This document shows, in pieces, positions 1-12,947 of a stretch of DNA of 64,000 nt. The DNA comes from Triticum aestivum (taxonomy: Eukaryota; Streptophyta; Magnoliopsida; Poales; Poaceae): positions 692,254,910-692,318,909 of the forward strand of contig NC_057803.1 in assembly GCF_018294505.1 (NCBI RefSeq), given 5' to 3'. The number at the start of each line of letters is the position of its first letter. Position 1 is the stretch's first letter. Below the pieces are notes generated by a model. That model worked only from the letters and a program-made list of their open reading frames with translations, did no database searches and had not been told where the DNA came from. Made by a program: the position numbers and the translations under genes.

Positions 1-302
1 AAATAGTTTCCACATACCACCGTAGAGAGAATAATATTCGCACAAATCTAATATGTTGAGGTCTTCCGTAGTGTGACATCATGCCACAACCAAGCCTTTA
101 TTTGAATCGTTTTACTGTCCCACCTCAGCGTGTTTAGCGAGGAGGTTTGCTTGGCATGTCTTGTCAAAGCAGAGATCGTGGCCCTTATTCCGGGATTCTC
201 ACCAATATGGGCGTGGGTAACCCAACCGCGCCATTAATCGCGACGCTTGGGAGATAAGCGAGTTTTTCTAGGCTGGTGGCGGCATATAGTTTCGGTCGCC
301 CA

Positions 303-308
303 TATAAG
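303..308 (+). promoter_or_regulatory. TATA box of the antisense gene
   Basis: A TATAAG motif lies about 140 bp upstream of the most plausible start codon of the plus-strand gene (447). The 300 bases before it hold no coding signal. The position fits a core promoter driving transcription against the gag strand; this is inferred from spacing only. Confidence 0.4.
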
Positions 309-2778
309 GGGATAAGGATCTGCCCTTTCAATCTACGCCTTCTTCCTCCTTTGCTTATCCATTTCCGCGCACTCGAGCTCCAGCGCCCAAGTCCGCACTT
401 CCCACCTCAACCTTCTTCAATCATTTCCGGAGCGGGAGGTAGATGGATGGCCTCCACCGTCACGGAGGGGCACATCAAAAAGTTGAGGAAGGCTGGATAC
501 TTGTCTGACGACATCGTGCACCGGCTCCCAAATAAGGGGCAACTCATCCCCACCCCTAGGCCCCGTGAGAGGGTGGTGTTTCTCACCCATTTCCTCTGTG
601 GACTGGGCTTCCCACTTCACCCATTTTTCCGGGGGCTCATGTTCTACTACGGCCTGGATTTCCATGATCTGTCCCCAAACTTCATCCTCAACATGTCGGC
701 GTTTATCGTCATGTGCGAGGCCTTCCTCCGCATCAAGCCTCACTTCGGCCTATGGCTGAAGATCTTCAGCATCAAGCCGAAGGTCGTGGGCGGCCGGCAA
801 GCGGAGTGCGGAGGCGCCATGGTGGGCAAGATGCCCAACGTCACATGGCTCGAGGGCTCCTTCATGGAAACCATCAAAGGGTGGCAATCGGGGTGGTTCT
901 ACATCACCGAGCCGCGTGACCCTGAATGGGCAGTGGTCCCCAAATTCCAATCTGGCATCCCTACACGGCTCACATCCTGGAAAGAGACGGGCCTGTTGTG
1001 GGGTAATCCAGACGAGGTGACCGGACTCCAGACCTGTTTCCAAGACCTAGTGGACAAGAAGGTTAAACTTGTCAACGTAGTCCAGGTCATGCTTTTCCGT
1101 CGGATCCTCCCGGGTCAACGACGGGCTTTCAACTTGTGGGAGTTCGACCGGCCCAGCACCAGACTTTGTCCAGGCTCTTCGACACAAAGCACGAGGACGC
1201 ATGGAAGGTGCTATTCAAGAGCTCTGAGGTTTCCCCTCCCGTCACCGAGGATCGCGGATTCTGCACAAAGCGCCAAGCCATAGAAGTAAGCTTGTTTTTA
1301 TCCTTTACAGAACACTTGATTTTCATAGTTTGACTCTATGCAGGATCTAAACTCCCGCTCCTTTGACAGGACTGGAAGAGGACGTCCGAACAGTTTGACT
1401 GTCCGGCCCCTTTACCCGAAGGCCCAGCAGATGCACGGTTGGCGAAGCTGCTGGTCCCGGCACCTCACGTGGTGCCGGAGAAGAAGGCCAAGAAGAAGGC
1501 CACGGGGACTCGAAAGAGTTCTTGGCGCCTGGTGGTGTCGGATTCATCGCCTGACGACCCTGAAGCGCACTCCGCCTCCAAAGACGAGGGGAGGAAGAAG
1601 AAGCCTCTCCCCCTCCAGCGGGGGGAGGAAAAAAAGGAAGGCCGCCCCAACTGGGGAGGCCGAAGGGCCCAGGAAGGGGAAGACCCTTCTTCCAGACTAC
1701 GCCTCCGACGCCGATGACGATGCAGAGGAGTGGCCATCCAGGGCCAAGCCCCTGGCAAAATCGTAAGTATCCGGATACCAGAATAACTCATGGCGTTCCT
1801 CTATTGTAGAGTACCTTCTGACACCGAATTCAATCATGCAGTCCGCCCAAGGCTCAGCTCGGCGATTCGTCGAGCAGCTCACTGGCACGTCGGATGTGAA
1901 TAGCGCTTCACTCCCGACTGCTACCTCCCCTCGCCCTACGGACGATGCCGAGGTGGAGTCCCAAAAAGGGCTAAACCAGGAGGAGGTGGTCCTGGAGGCG
2001 CCGAAAGGCGACCCCCCGGACTCCAGGCCCAAAGGGGATGAAGCCACAGAGGGATCTAAGTCCGGCCCTGGGCCGGACAACGCTCCGGAACCTTCAGTGA
2101 TTCTGGAGTCCGGCAGGCGGACCCCTCGCAAGAAGGGCAAGCCTATGACGCCGGCGGCCTCCGTCCAACCGGAGGCGCCGGACAATTTGCTGGAGGTGCT
2201 TAACGGCGCCTCCATCGACGAGGAGCGCCGCACTGTTATGAGTGCGGTGATCCAGAAGGTTCAGTCCGCCAAGAGCGGTCTGACAGAAACCTGTACCAGC
2301 CTTCTAACAGGCTTCGAGGTATGTATTTTAAAACATGTCAAAATGTTACCGCATAGACAGTAGCCCCTGATGCTCAGTTTGGTGTTCAGAAAGAAAAATC
2401 GGACTGAGGATCTAAAAAGATATACACAGGAGTCTAACAGAAATATGTCAATATGGGAAATGCAGGCTGCACTGCTGACCTCTGCCGCACTGACGGCGGA
2501 GGTTGATGCATTGAAGCAGAGCCTCGAGTGGTCCGAGAACGAGCTCGGTCGTGCCAAGAAGCAGCTCGAGGACAAGGAAGGTAGGTAGTACCTTATGTAA
2601 GTATATAAAAATACCTTGTTGCAAATAATGACAGGACCAACGTGAATGTTACAAGGGCCACAACCAAGGTGGCGGCCCTGAAGGAAGCGTTGTCCAAGGC
2701 CAAAGACAATGCGGCCGCGGAGCGCACAGAGCGAGAAAAGCAGGAGGCGCAGGTGGCGGAGGTGCGGCAAGAGCTCTA

Positions 2779-5700
2779 TGTCACGCCCAATATGCGACCC
2801 TATCCAAAAGGAACTCGAAGGTCCCACCAAGGATAGACCCGCATATTGAAACGCTTTTGCAAGGTGGATATCATTACATCAACATTACATAATAGATGGG
2901 GATACATACAAGAGGCATACAATGCCACACGGATACAACAATACATCACAATACATAAGAGCATCATCCGACTACGGATGAAACACAAACAGAAACTCAA
3001 TCGACATCCACCCTGCTAGCCCAGGCTGCCGACCTGGAACCTATCCCCTGACCGAAGCAGAAGAAGAACTCCAATACAAGCAAACATCGCACTCGCGTCA
3101 TGATCATCGCATAACATGTACCTGCAACTGTTGTTGTACTGTGAGCCACGAGGACTCAGCAATCCCATTACCATGGGTATCAAGACTAGCAAAGCTTAAA
3201 GGGAATGGAAGGGGTAAAGTGGTGAGGTTGCAGCAGCGACTAAGCATATATGGTGGCTAACATACGCAAATAAGAGCGAGAAGAGAGCAAGCGAAACGGT
3301 CGTGAAGCTAGCAATGATCAAGAAGTGATCCTGAACTCCTACTTACGTCAAACATAACCCAAAACCGCGTTCACTTCCCGGACTCCGCCGAAAAGAGACC
3401 ATCACGGCTACACACACGGTTGAAGTGTTTTAATTCGAATCTGGTGTCAAGTTATCTACAACCGGACATTAACAAATTCCCATCTGCCTATGACCGCAAG
3501 CATGGCTTTCGAAAGATTATACCCTGCAGGGGTGTCCCAACTTAGCCCATGATAAGCTCTCGCGATCAACGAAGGATATACCTTCTCCCAGGAAGACCCG
3601 ATCAGACTCGGAATCCCGGTTTACAAGACATTTCGACAATGGTAAAACAAGACCAGCAAAGCCTCCCGCTGTGCCGACAAATCCCGATAGGAGCTGCACA
3701 TATCTCGTTCTCAGGGCACACCAGATGACCAAGACGTCGGGTTGGCATAGACCCTGATTGCCCAGGGGGCGCCGGACATCGCTCGGTTTGGACGAACACT
3801 TAGACAAGCACTGGCCCGGGGGGTAAAATAAAGATGACCCTCGAGAGCGCGACTCCCAAGGAAAAAAGGGCTAGGTGAGGCAAATGGTAAAACCAAGGTT
3901 GGGCCTTGCTGGAGGAGTTTTATTCAAAGCGAACTGTCAAGGGGGTCCCATAAATCATCCGATCGCGTAAGGAAAGCAAAATCCGGGAACATAACACCGG
4001 TATGACGGAAACTAGGGCGGCAAGAGTGGAACAAAACACCAGGCATAAGGCCGAGCCTTCCACCCTTTACCAAATATATAGATGCATTAATAATATAAGA
4101 GATATTGTGATATCCCAACCAAAATCCTGTCCACCACGGAGCAATCTTCAACTTCACCTGCAACTAACAACGCTATAAGAGGGGCTGAGCAAAGTGGTAA
4201 CATAGCCAAGCAATGGTTTGCTTAGAAAAGGTGTCAAAGGTTAGAGGTTCATGGCAATATGGGAGGCTTGATAAACAAGTGATAGGTAGCGTAGCAAAGC
4301 GATAGAACGAAGCAACTAGCATAGCAATGATAGTAGCGAGATCCAGGGTAGCGGTCATCTTGCCTGAAATCCCGCAAGGAAGAAGAACTAGTCCACGAAG
4401 AAGATGAACGGATGAAGCCGAACCAAGCGTAGACGAACGAATCCTCACGATCGCAATGAAACAGGAACTATCGAAAAGAAGCACACAACATGGTAAACAC
4501 ACCACACATGAACAAGGCATGATGCACAACAAGCATGATGCAAGACAAGACTACATGAAGCTACTCATGGCAAGAGATGATGCAAACAAGAGCAACACAT
4601 CAAGGCAAGTTTAAATGAGGCCGGGAACAACATATAACAATTCCAGTAAGTCCTCATATGCATATTTCGATATTGATCCAGATCTGAATAAACCTTATGT
4701 TCAAGTTGTTAAAATGCAAGTTAAGATGCACCAAGATGATCTACACGAGATTCTAGTCAAGTTACATATAAAGTTCATTTAGTTCGGAGCTACGGCCTAG
4801 AAGATATGAGCAAAACAAGTTAAACATGGCATTGATGCAAAATGCACACAAACATCAAGCAAACACCTCAAAACAAGGATGTAACATGATAATATGAAAC
4901 TACATGCAAAATCAAGCAAGTTTCATATAGAGCACACTCAAAATGGAGCAACGGTGCAACACATACACTCTACAAGTTATAGCAACAATCTGTCCAAAAA
5001 CAGCAACTAGGCATATTGCAAGCATCAAAACAACATGCTACAGGACCTCAACAAGAAAACAAAAGGCATGGACATGATGTACAGGTAAAGCATAACAAAA
5101 CATGAACACTGAGCTATCTCCAGAAATCACTAGAACATGCTCAAACACACATGGCAAGATTGCAAATAATAACAATTCAGACTTTGCAGAAAATAACATC
5201 AGGTTGCAATGTTTATAGCTATCAAACAACATGTTACAGGAACTTATCATGGCAAAAAAAGGCATGGCATGAACCTACTAATTGCATAGATCAAAAGTCC
5301 TTTACTGACCATGAGCCAAAAAGGATCAGAAAATATGATGGCACCCATGTAAACATAGCAAGTTATAATACAGATTCAAACATGGCAGAAACAGAATTAT
5401 GAAGGCATGTTGGTGAGCTTGTGCAACTCACTACAGAGCAAAACATGGCATGGAAAGGCAACCAACAGTAAGAAGGCATGTTTGTGAAGCTAAGCATGGC
5501 AATAGCAAGTTCATAGGGTACATGGAACACTAGCAAAACACATGGCAACAACTGAACTTAATGTTAACAGGCTGACAGCAACATTATCAAGCAACTTTGG
5601 AGCAAGATATGAACAAGATACATCAAGCTATAAATGCTACCAGGGGCATGGATGGGTAGAGAATGACATTTAGAACAAAACATATTTAGTGATCATCTCC

Positions 5701-7698
5701 AGATTATGCATAGAATGATCAGTAGCAACATGTTTATATAGCATCACGAAATAACAGATTCAACCTAGCAAAACAGCAACAACGAGTACACTACTTAACA
5801 AGCTTGATTCACTCACCACAAGTCATTGCATGACAAGATAAGCATAGCATCAGCAAGAAGACATGTTTATGTAACAAACCAAGGCAAGAACAAGTTCATA
5901 GCATGCAAGAATCAACTACAACAACCTTGGCAAAATTGAATAACATGTAAACAATCTGCCAGGAAACATTTTGAAACAAAAGTAGAGCATGAAAATGACA
6001 TGCTAGACTACTCCATAATTTCAACCAGGGGCATGAATGGATACACAATAACCATATGTTCAAAACACCCTTACTGAAGTATCTCAAAATATGCATGAAT
6101 CTCTCTGTAGCATCAAATTTACATGGCATCAAAATAACAGCAGAACAGGGACTAAAATCAACAACATCACGATGCCTATTTTGCGTGCTTGTGCTAGTCA
6201 CCACATTGATCACAGAAATACATGGTAAGTACCTATGTAAAGAAGACATAGCATAGATCAAAACACATGTAGACCTCAACCTCATAGGATGCACACAACA
6301 ATCATGGCAAAAATGACAAATAAGCATGTTATATCAGATTCAGCAGATTAACATCATGAAGCACTCTTGCAACAATGATTCAGGCATCAAGATGAGCTCA
6401 AATGAATATGATGCAATGGTATGCAATGATGTACTCGTTGGGGCGAACAATTTGACATATTACACGCATGAAACGGAGCTACGGATGCAGAGATACGATG
6501 CGATGAATATGGCATGATAATTACTGTAGATTTGGGGACTTAGGAAAATTTCGTGGAGGGGAAAGTCAACCTCGTAGGTCCAGATTGGGCACGGAACCCG
6601 AGGTTCTCCGGAGAGTCGCCGGACTTGGCCGGAGAGGAGGAAGGAGACCAAGAGTGTCGGGGAGGACGGGCTCCGCCTGATCTGGCCGGATCCGGCGCGG
6701 GGCGGCGGAGCTGAGGAGGACGGCGGCGGGGCGGCCGGCCAGGGACGGCGTGAGGCGGCGGCGCGGCGAGCGACTCGGGGCGGCGCTCGCCGAGAGGCGA
6801 GGAGGCGGCGGCCTGCGGGCGAGCGGCCAGGGGCCGAGCCCGGCGGCGACGACGATCAGCGGAGCGGGGCGGGAGCCGGACGGAGGCGGCAGCGCATCCG
6901 GCGTGCGGCAGCGGACGGGCCGCGCCGGCGGCGGGGAGCACACGGGGGCGCGGGACGGCGAGTGGGGGCCCGGGCGGGCCTGCCCTGGGCCCCGCGGGCC
7001 GGCGGCGGCGGCTGGAGGCGGGGGGGCCACGAGGCGGCCTCGGATTGGCCGCGGGCGGCGGCGGGGTGACGTGGCGAACCACGATTCGTCGCGGTGAGGT
7101 GGCGTCTGGACGTGTCCGGCCGTCGGCGGACATGTCCGGCGGCGCGGAGGAAGGATTTAGGGTTTCGGGGGATTTTCATCCGCGAATTTTGGGGGGAGAC
7201 ACATATTTATAGGTAGAGGGAGCTAGCAGAGTCCAAATGAGGAGCGGTTTTCACCGACACGATCGTGATCGAACGACCGAGAGCATGGAGGGGAGTTAGA
7301 TGGGTTTGGGGCCACTTTCGAAGGGTGTTGGGCTGCAAAGAGAAGGAGGCTTTTGCGGTTACCCGGTTAACCGTTGGAGTACCAAACGACCTCCAAATGG
7401 CACGAAACTTGACAGGCGGTCTACCGGTGCTATACCAAGGCTGCTTGGCAAGACTCGGTCCATTACGAGAATGTTTAACACCCTCTCACAATGAGGGGCA
7501 AAAGGGGAACGCCGGAGGGTATAGGAGCGCCGGATTGCAAAACGGACAACGGGGAAAATGCTCGGATGCAAGGGACGAACACGTATGCAAAATGAAATGC
7601 ACATGATGACATGAAAAAATGCAACACGCAAGCAAATGACATGGTAACGACGGCGAATAACTGGCGGACACCTGGCGCATCGGATCCGGGGCGTTACA
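2779..7698 (-). repeat. Solo LTR of about 4.9 kb (LARD/Sukkula-like)
   Basis: A 4920-bp insertion starts TGTCACGCCC and ends GGGCGTTACA. It is flanked by the 5-bp duplication CTCTA (2774-2778 and 7699-7703). It carries no gag, pol, PBS or internal LTR boundary, which is what a solo LTR left by LTR-LTR recombination looks like. LTRs near 5 kb are known from the Triticeae LARD (Sukkula-type) elements; the family name is tentative. The minus orientation follows from a TATAAAT box at 7205-7211 and a GC-rich leader at 6540-7190 read leftward. The open frames in the GC-rich block are composition effects, not genes. The left two thirds (about 3500-6500) is AT-rich, with many recurring words such as catggca and no coding signal. 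Confidence 0.85.
7205..7211 (-). promoter_or_regulatory. TATA box of the solo LTR
   Basis: On the minus strand this reads TATAAAT, followed downstream (leftward) by a very GC-rich leader. It is the best candidate core promoter of the large LTR. It points against the interrupted antisense gene, so an active LTR would transcribe back through that gene's 5' exons. Confidence 0.5.
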
Positions 7699-8412
7699 CT
7701 CTATGCTCTCGTGAAGAAACACGAGAGTTTAGAGCTTGACTCAAAGACGCGAGAGTCCGAGCTTGCCTCGGTCCTTGAAAGTGCCAAGTCTGCCAAGGCC
7801 GAAGCCCAAAAAGCCCTCCAGGAGATTGAGGCGATGAAAAAGATAGCGGCGGGTAAGGCATTCTTTATGCAAAGCAAGCATGTGAAAGTGAATTACGTGT
7901 AACTTACCCGAATCCGGAGCTCTCCAGGAGCATTCGCAGATCTGCCCCGCAGTGTGTCCGATGCGGCCGCATTCTACTGAGCCGAAGAAGGGAGCTCGAC
8001 GGAGAAGGTGTTCTGGTCCCACTATGCTGAGGCCGGACACCCAGTGCCCCTGAGCGACCAGCTGATGCAGCTGGTCGAGCTCCATAAGGCAGCCGAACAG
8101 GCCATGAAGGGCCTTATAGGCCGGCTGTGGCCTGGGGAGGCCATGCCTGGGAGCTACTTTGGGCTGGTGCGGCGGGTGGTGGATGTCTGTCCATGGCTTG
8201 AAGTCATCAAGCGCTCCGTATGCGTCGAAGGTGCCCGTAGGGCCCTTGCCCATGCCAAAGTGCACTGGGGCAAGCTGGATGCTGAGAAGCTGGTGAAGGA
8301 TGGGCCACCGGAGGGGAAGGAGCATCACAGGCCCGAGATGTACTATGAGGGCGTCCTGAAGGGTGCCCGCCTTGTGGCGAACGAATGTTCCAGGGATTTA
8401 ATCTTTGAGTAA

Positions 8413-9359
8413 ACTTGCTTATGTCTGTCCTGTGCGCTGAAAACTTGTTCATATGCGCTAAGCAACGCTTTTTGAATTTAAAATATTACCTTCTGTGCGG
8501 CTGTTTATTAAATCTGAGAGATGCAAGTCGTCAGCTTCTGCCCCCATGCCACGAGTGCTGGGGTGTTTGGGATAAACCTGAGCGCTCTTGTTCCCATTCT
8601 TGGGTCCTTCGAGGGAAGCGCTCAGCACAACGAACAAGGCAATCGGACTTACAATGCTTTATCACTCTCACTTAGCCATAGAATTCTATAATTTTAAATT
8701 TCGGTGAAGCCCCTAGTATTCGGAAGACCGAGTTCGGGGCGCTATCCACGCCTAGGCCGGATAAATCCAGCTCCTCGCTCTAAGCGGCATAAGTCTTTAG
8801 GGACTCGAAAAACCTCTCGAACAGCGACCGGTCTCTTGCCCTATCATGACGGTCAGTTTTGGCTTTCTCTACTGAGGTGTTAACCAAGCTCAACTGGGGC
8901 ACAATCGCAGTAGTTCTCCAGGCGCTACCTTAGCCGATATAACATAATGTAAGGTACCAAAACATGGGAGCCGGGCAAACCCAACTATTGACCCAAGACA
9001 TGATTCGGAGCTGATGCATATAATGCTATAAGTTCGGGGTGCCGCACTCATGAGAGTGTTCGGTCTTCTCACACCGTATTCTGGGGTGCTTAAGCCCCTG
9101 GTGTATTGGCCGTACCGAAGTGTACGGTTGCATAATGTCATGACTGAACATGTTTACATGAAAAATGAATGCAATAATAGACAAGAGCTATGTATTGTTT
9201 ATTAAAGGGCTGCTATGAAAGCAGAACGATACAAATAGTGCGATAAGCAAGAGATGGGAGTTTTTTAACATGTCCCCCTCCAGGGGCAAGCTGCGAGACT
9301 TTAAGTAAGACAGGTATTTAGCTCGTTATAGAGACCACCTGGACTTTCGACGTGGCTTG
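8413..9359. other. Non-coding spacer between antisense gene and gag-protease
   Basis: About 950 bases lie between the 3' ends of the two convergent genes. No conserved domain is visible on either strand. It must hold the 3' ends of both transcripts; an AT-rich stretch near 9165-9200 is the likeliest polyadenylation area, but I cannot assign a site. In pol-containing relatives the reverse transcriptase and integrase would lie here. Confidence 0.5.
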
Positions 9360-12300
9360 CTATCTCCCTGGCTGTTGCATCGTGTGTTCGGCGAGTGTAG
9401 TGCTGGACAGGCCTTCCAAAGAGTGGAGTCCTGAAAGTAAGAAAAGAGAGATGACAAAATCAGGAGCCCCTAGTGCGGTTGAGCCGCATTCTGGGCATGC
9501 CGTGGTTGTGCCCCTCCCCTTATGCCCATGGTATTTCCAGAGCGTAATTATGTACGCGTGGTACTGGTTTTGCAATCTCGGGAGGGCTGGGGTTGGGGCC
9601 GCACTGCTATGCTTGCTCGGAACGTGCCATACGGTCTTGTTGTAGGTTACTCCGGGCGCGCTTGACGGTTTCCAGATGTTTAATAGCCGGACTGGGAATT
9701 GCCTTGAGAGGCTACTTTGTACTTCCGCCGCGAGGGCCGCTGTGTGCTCCTCTGTTCGGAGGGAGCGTTCGATGTTCCCATTGACCGTAATGACTCCGCG
9801 AGGGCCTGGCATCTTGAGCTTGAGATATGCGTAGTGCAGCACTGCATTGAACTTTGCAAATGCGGTTCGTCCGAGCAGGGCGTGATAGCCACTGCGGAAC
9901 GGGACTATATCGAAGATTAACTCCTCGCTTCGGAAATTATCCGGGGATCCGAAGACCACTTCGAGTGTAACTGAGCCTGTACAGCTGGCTTCGACACCTG
10001 GTATGACGCCTTTAAAGGTCGTCTTTGTGGGTTTAATCCTTGAGGGATCTATGCCCATTTTCCGCACTTTATCTTGGTAAAGCAGGTTCAGGCTGCTGCC
10101 ACCATTCATGAGGACTCTAGTGAGGTGAAATCTGTCAATGATTGGGTCTAGGACCAATGCGGCAAATCCGCTGTGACAAATGCTAGTGGGGTGGTCCCTT
10201 CGATCGAAAGTGATCGGGCAGGAGGACCATGGGTTGAACTTTGGGGCGACTGGCTCTAACGCATATACGTCCCTGAGCGCACGCTTCCCTTCCCTTTTGG
10301 GGATGTGGGTTACGTATATCATGTTCACTGTTCGCACTTGTGGGGGAAGTCCCTTCTGTCCTCTATTGTTCGGCGGCCGGGGCTCCTCCTCGTCATCGCT
10401 ATGCAGCCCCTTGTCTCTGTTTTCGGCACTTAACTTGCCTGCCTGCTTGAACACCCAACAATCCCTGTTGGTGTGATTGGCTGGTTGTTCAGGGGTGTCG
10501 TGTATCTGGCACGAGTGATCGAGTATCCGGTCTAAACTGGATGGGCCCGGAGTATTTCTTTTGAATGGCATTTTCCGTTGACCGGGTTTAGAGACTCTGA
10601 ATCCGGCATTAACTGTCGTATCCTCAGTATTGTCGCTGTTAATGTGGCGCTTGTGCTTGTTGCGATGCGACCTGCCATTGTTGTCCTTGGTATCTGAATT
10701 ACCAGGGCTCTTGGTCATGTTATTACTATGAGCTAGCCAGTTGTCTTCTCCTGCGCAAAAGCGGGTCATGAGTGTTGTGAGTGCTGCCATGGATTTCGGC
10801 TTTTCCTGTCCAAGGTGTCGGGCAAGCCATTCGCCACGGATGTTATGTTTGAAGGCTGCGAGGGCCTCTGCGTCCGGACAGTCAACTATTTGATTTTTCT
10901 TGGTTAGGAACCGTGTCCAGAATTGTCTGGTCGATTCCTCTGGCTGCTGATTTATGTGGCTTAGGTCATCGGCGTTTGGTGCTCGCACATAAGTGCCCTG
11001 GAAGTTGTCAAGGAATGCGGATTCCAGGTCCTCCCAGCAACCAATTGACTCTGCAGGCAAGCTGTTAAGCCAATGCCGAGCTGGTCCTTTAAGCTTGAGT
11101 GGGACGTATTTTATGGCGTGTAGATCATCACTGCGGGCCATGTGGATATACAGGAGATAATCCTCGATCCATACCGCAGGATCTGTTGTGCCATCGTATG
11201 ATTCGATGTTTACGGGTTTAAACCCTTCGGGGATTTGATGATCCATTACTTCATCTGTGAAGCATAGTGGGTGTGCGGCGCCCCTGTACTGGGCTATATC
11301 ACGAGGTAGCTCATATGAGCTTTGCATGCCCTGTTCGGCATGGCCGTATTTGCCATATCCGGCATGAAGGTTATCGTCACGTGTCGTGGGGTGCCCACGC
11401 GATCCATAGATCGATCTTGTTTGCCTGGCCTTGTCCTCCAATATGTCTCGCAGGTCTAGCGCGCTTCCCCGTGCCTTGGTACTTTTTGAGCGGCGCCGGG
11501 GTGCGGCTTGAGTTGAGGGCTGAAAGGTCTCTCTGTCGCGGCCACGGTGTGGCCGATCAGCCGCATCATACATTGGTGATGTAGGTTTAGTTGCTTCCTC
11601 CTCTAGTTTGGGTAGCAGCCTGCGCTTTGGGTAGCTCTTGGAGGGGCGTTCGAGTTTGTACTCTTCGGCAGCGAGGACTTCCGTCCATCTGTCGGCTAGC
11701 AATTCTTGGTCAGCTCTAAGCTGCTGCTGTTTTCTCTTGAGGCTGCTTGCCGTGGCCATAAGCCTGCGTTTGAAACGCTCATATTCGAGGGATCCTCAGG
11801 CACGACAAATTCGTCGTCGTTGAGGCTTGCCTCGTCTTCGGAGGGAGGCATATAATTGTCGTCCTCGACCTCTCTGTTCGCCGCTCTCTCATGAGGGTTG
11901 GCTTTGTCATCCTCCTGTGCTGAATCCTGCTGGAGGGGGTTGTCTTCGGCACTGTCCGGGGTGTTATTGTCTCTGGGGCCGGAATCGCCGTTTTTGCTGT
12001 GGCGGGATTTAGAGCGGCGCCGCTGACATCGGCGCTTAGGCTGTTTCTTGGAGGGGTCATCCTCCGTTGTTCCATCCCATCCTCTTCTTTTGGGGTGTCC
12101 ACCATGTATATGTCGTATGACGAGGTGGCTTTCCAGTGCCCTATATCCGCTGGTTCTTGGTCGTCTCTTCCATCGGTGTCCATACCGTCGATCTCTTCGG
12201 AGTCGAAGTCGAGCATGTCGGTTAAATCGTCGACAGTGGCTACGAAGTGGGTGGTGGGTGGGTTTCGAATTTCTTCGTCGTCCGAATCCCAACCTTGCTG

Positions 12301-12900
12301 ACCATAGTCCGGCTAGGGCTCTCCTGATAAAGAGAGAGACTTTAGTGAATTCAGGATGTCGCCAAAGGGGGACTGTTGAAAGATGTCTGCGGCGGTGAAC
12401 TCCATGATCGGAGCCCAATTGGGTTCGTTCGGGAGGGGTGCGGAATATTCGGAGTCCGGAAAGGAGTCCAGCACCTTGGAGTCACGAGCTCCACGAAGGA
12501 CAAGATTGGTGTTCGGCTCGATCGCCGTAGAGATTGCAGCCCCCGAGGTGGCGTCCAGCCACCCGTCCTCGACCGGCGCAGTCGGTTCCGAGCTAAGGGT
12601 CGGAGCGGACACCTGAGCGGCACTCTGGGCACTGTCCGGCGGCAGAGCTAGTTCATGCCCATCGTGATAGTGCGCCGCGCTCGGCTGTGGCTCGAATCCG
12701 TCGAAGATCAAGTCTCCGTGGATGTCAGCCGTGTAGTTTAAACTTCCAAATCTGACCTGATGACCAGGGGCGTAGCTTTTGATCTGCTCCAGATGTCCAA
12801 GTGAATTGGCCCGCAATGCAAAGCCGCCGAATACGAATATCTGTCCGGGGAGACAAGTCTCACCCTGGACCGCGTCGTGGTTGATGATCAAAGAAGCCAT
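9360..12900 (-). pseudogene. gag-protease of Tat-type element, disabled
   Basis: The frame starts at 12900 (MASLIINHDAVQGETC) and ends at 9360. The N-terminal part runs to an in-frame TAG at 12310, where a Trp codon is the probable ancestor. Frameshifts follow near 11930 and 11760. The long remaining frame (11759-9360) holds the retrotransposon gag domain (PAVWIEDYLLYIHMAR, LKGPARHWLNSLP, FLDNFQGTYVRAPNADDLS), then a retropepsin-like protease near residues 530-650. The protease motif reads LMNGGSSLNLLY: the catalytic Asp is Asn. The flap and second conserved region (YHALLGRTAFAKF) are present. The C-terminal 130 residues match no pol domain, and pol is absent. Gag would package RNA in virus-like particles; this copy could not make an active protease. 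It converges with the antisense gene at 447-8412. Confidence 0.85.
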
Positions 12901-12927
12901 CGGGCCTAAAGGTGACGACACAGAGGA

Positions 12928-12947
12928 ACTCTCAATGAAAGCACCAA
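12928..12947 (-). other. Candidate primer-binding site
   Basis: On the minus strand the sequence directly after the LTR begins TTGGTGCTTTCATTGAG, starting with the TGG expected of a tRNA-primed site. The tRNA was not identified. It sits where a PBS should, between the LTR and the gag start at 12900. Confidence 0.4.

Larger units (their letters stand above)
447..8412 (+). pseudogene. Antisense gene of Tat-type element (putative gypsy-type transposon domain), broken
   Basis: An intron-containing gene runs opposite to gag. The first exon starts at 447 (MASTVTEGHIKKL) and encodes the grass 'putative gypsy type transposon' domain (Transposase_28-like, from memory), recognisable by FLTHFLCGLGFPLHPFF and VMLFRRILPGQRR. 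The domain shifts frame near 1145: its continuation (LSRLFDTKHEDAW) is in another frame. GT..AG introns are visible at about 1288-1340, 2320-2466, 2581-2634 and from 7854. Middle exons are acidic and Pro/Lys-rich, then coiled-coil (ALTAEVDALKQSLEWSENEL). A 4.9-kb solo LTR (2779-7698) splits the coiled-coil exon; its flanks rejoin in frame. The last exon (about 7955-8412) has an in-frame TGA at 7978 and ends with DLIFE. No function of this protein family is established; the shape suggests a structural or DNA-associated protein. Confidence 0.75.

Noticed and set aside
6540..7179. Several long minus- and plus-strand open frames rich in Pro, Arg, Ala and Gly
   Set aside because: They overlap on both strands in a very GC-rich leader of the solo LTR and show no domain; their openness follows from base composition.
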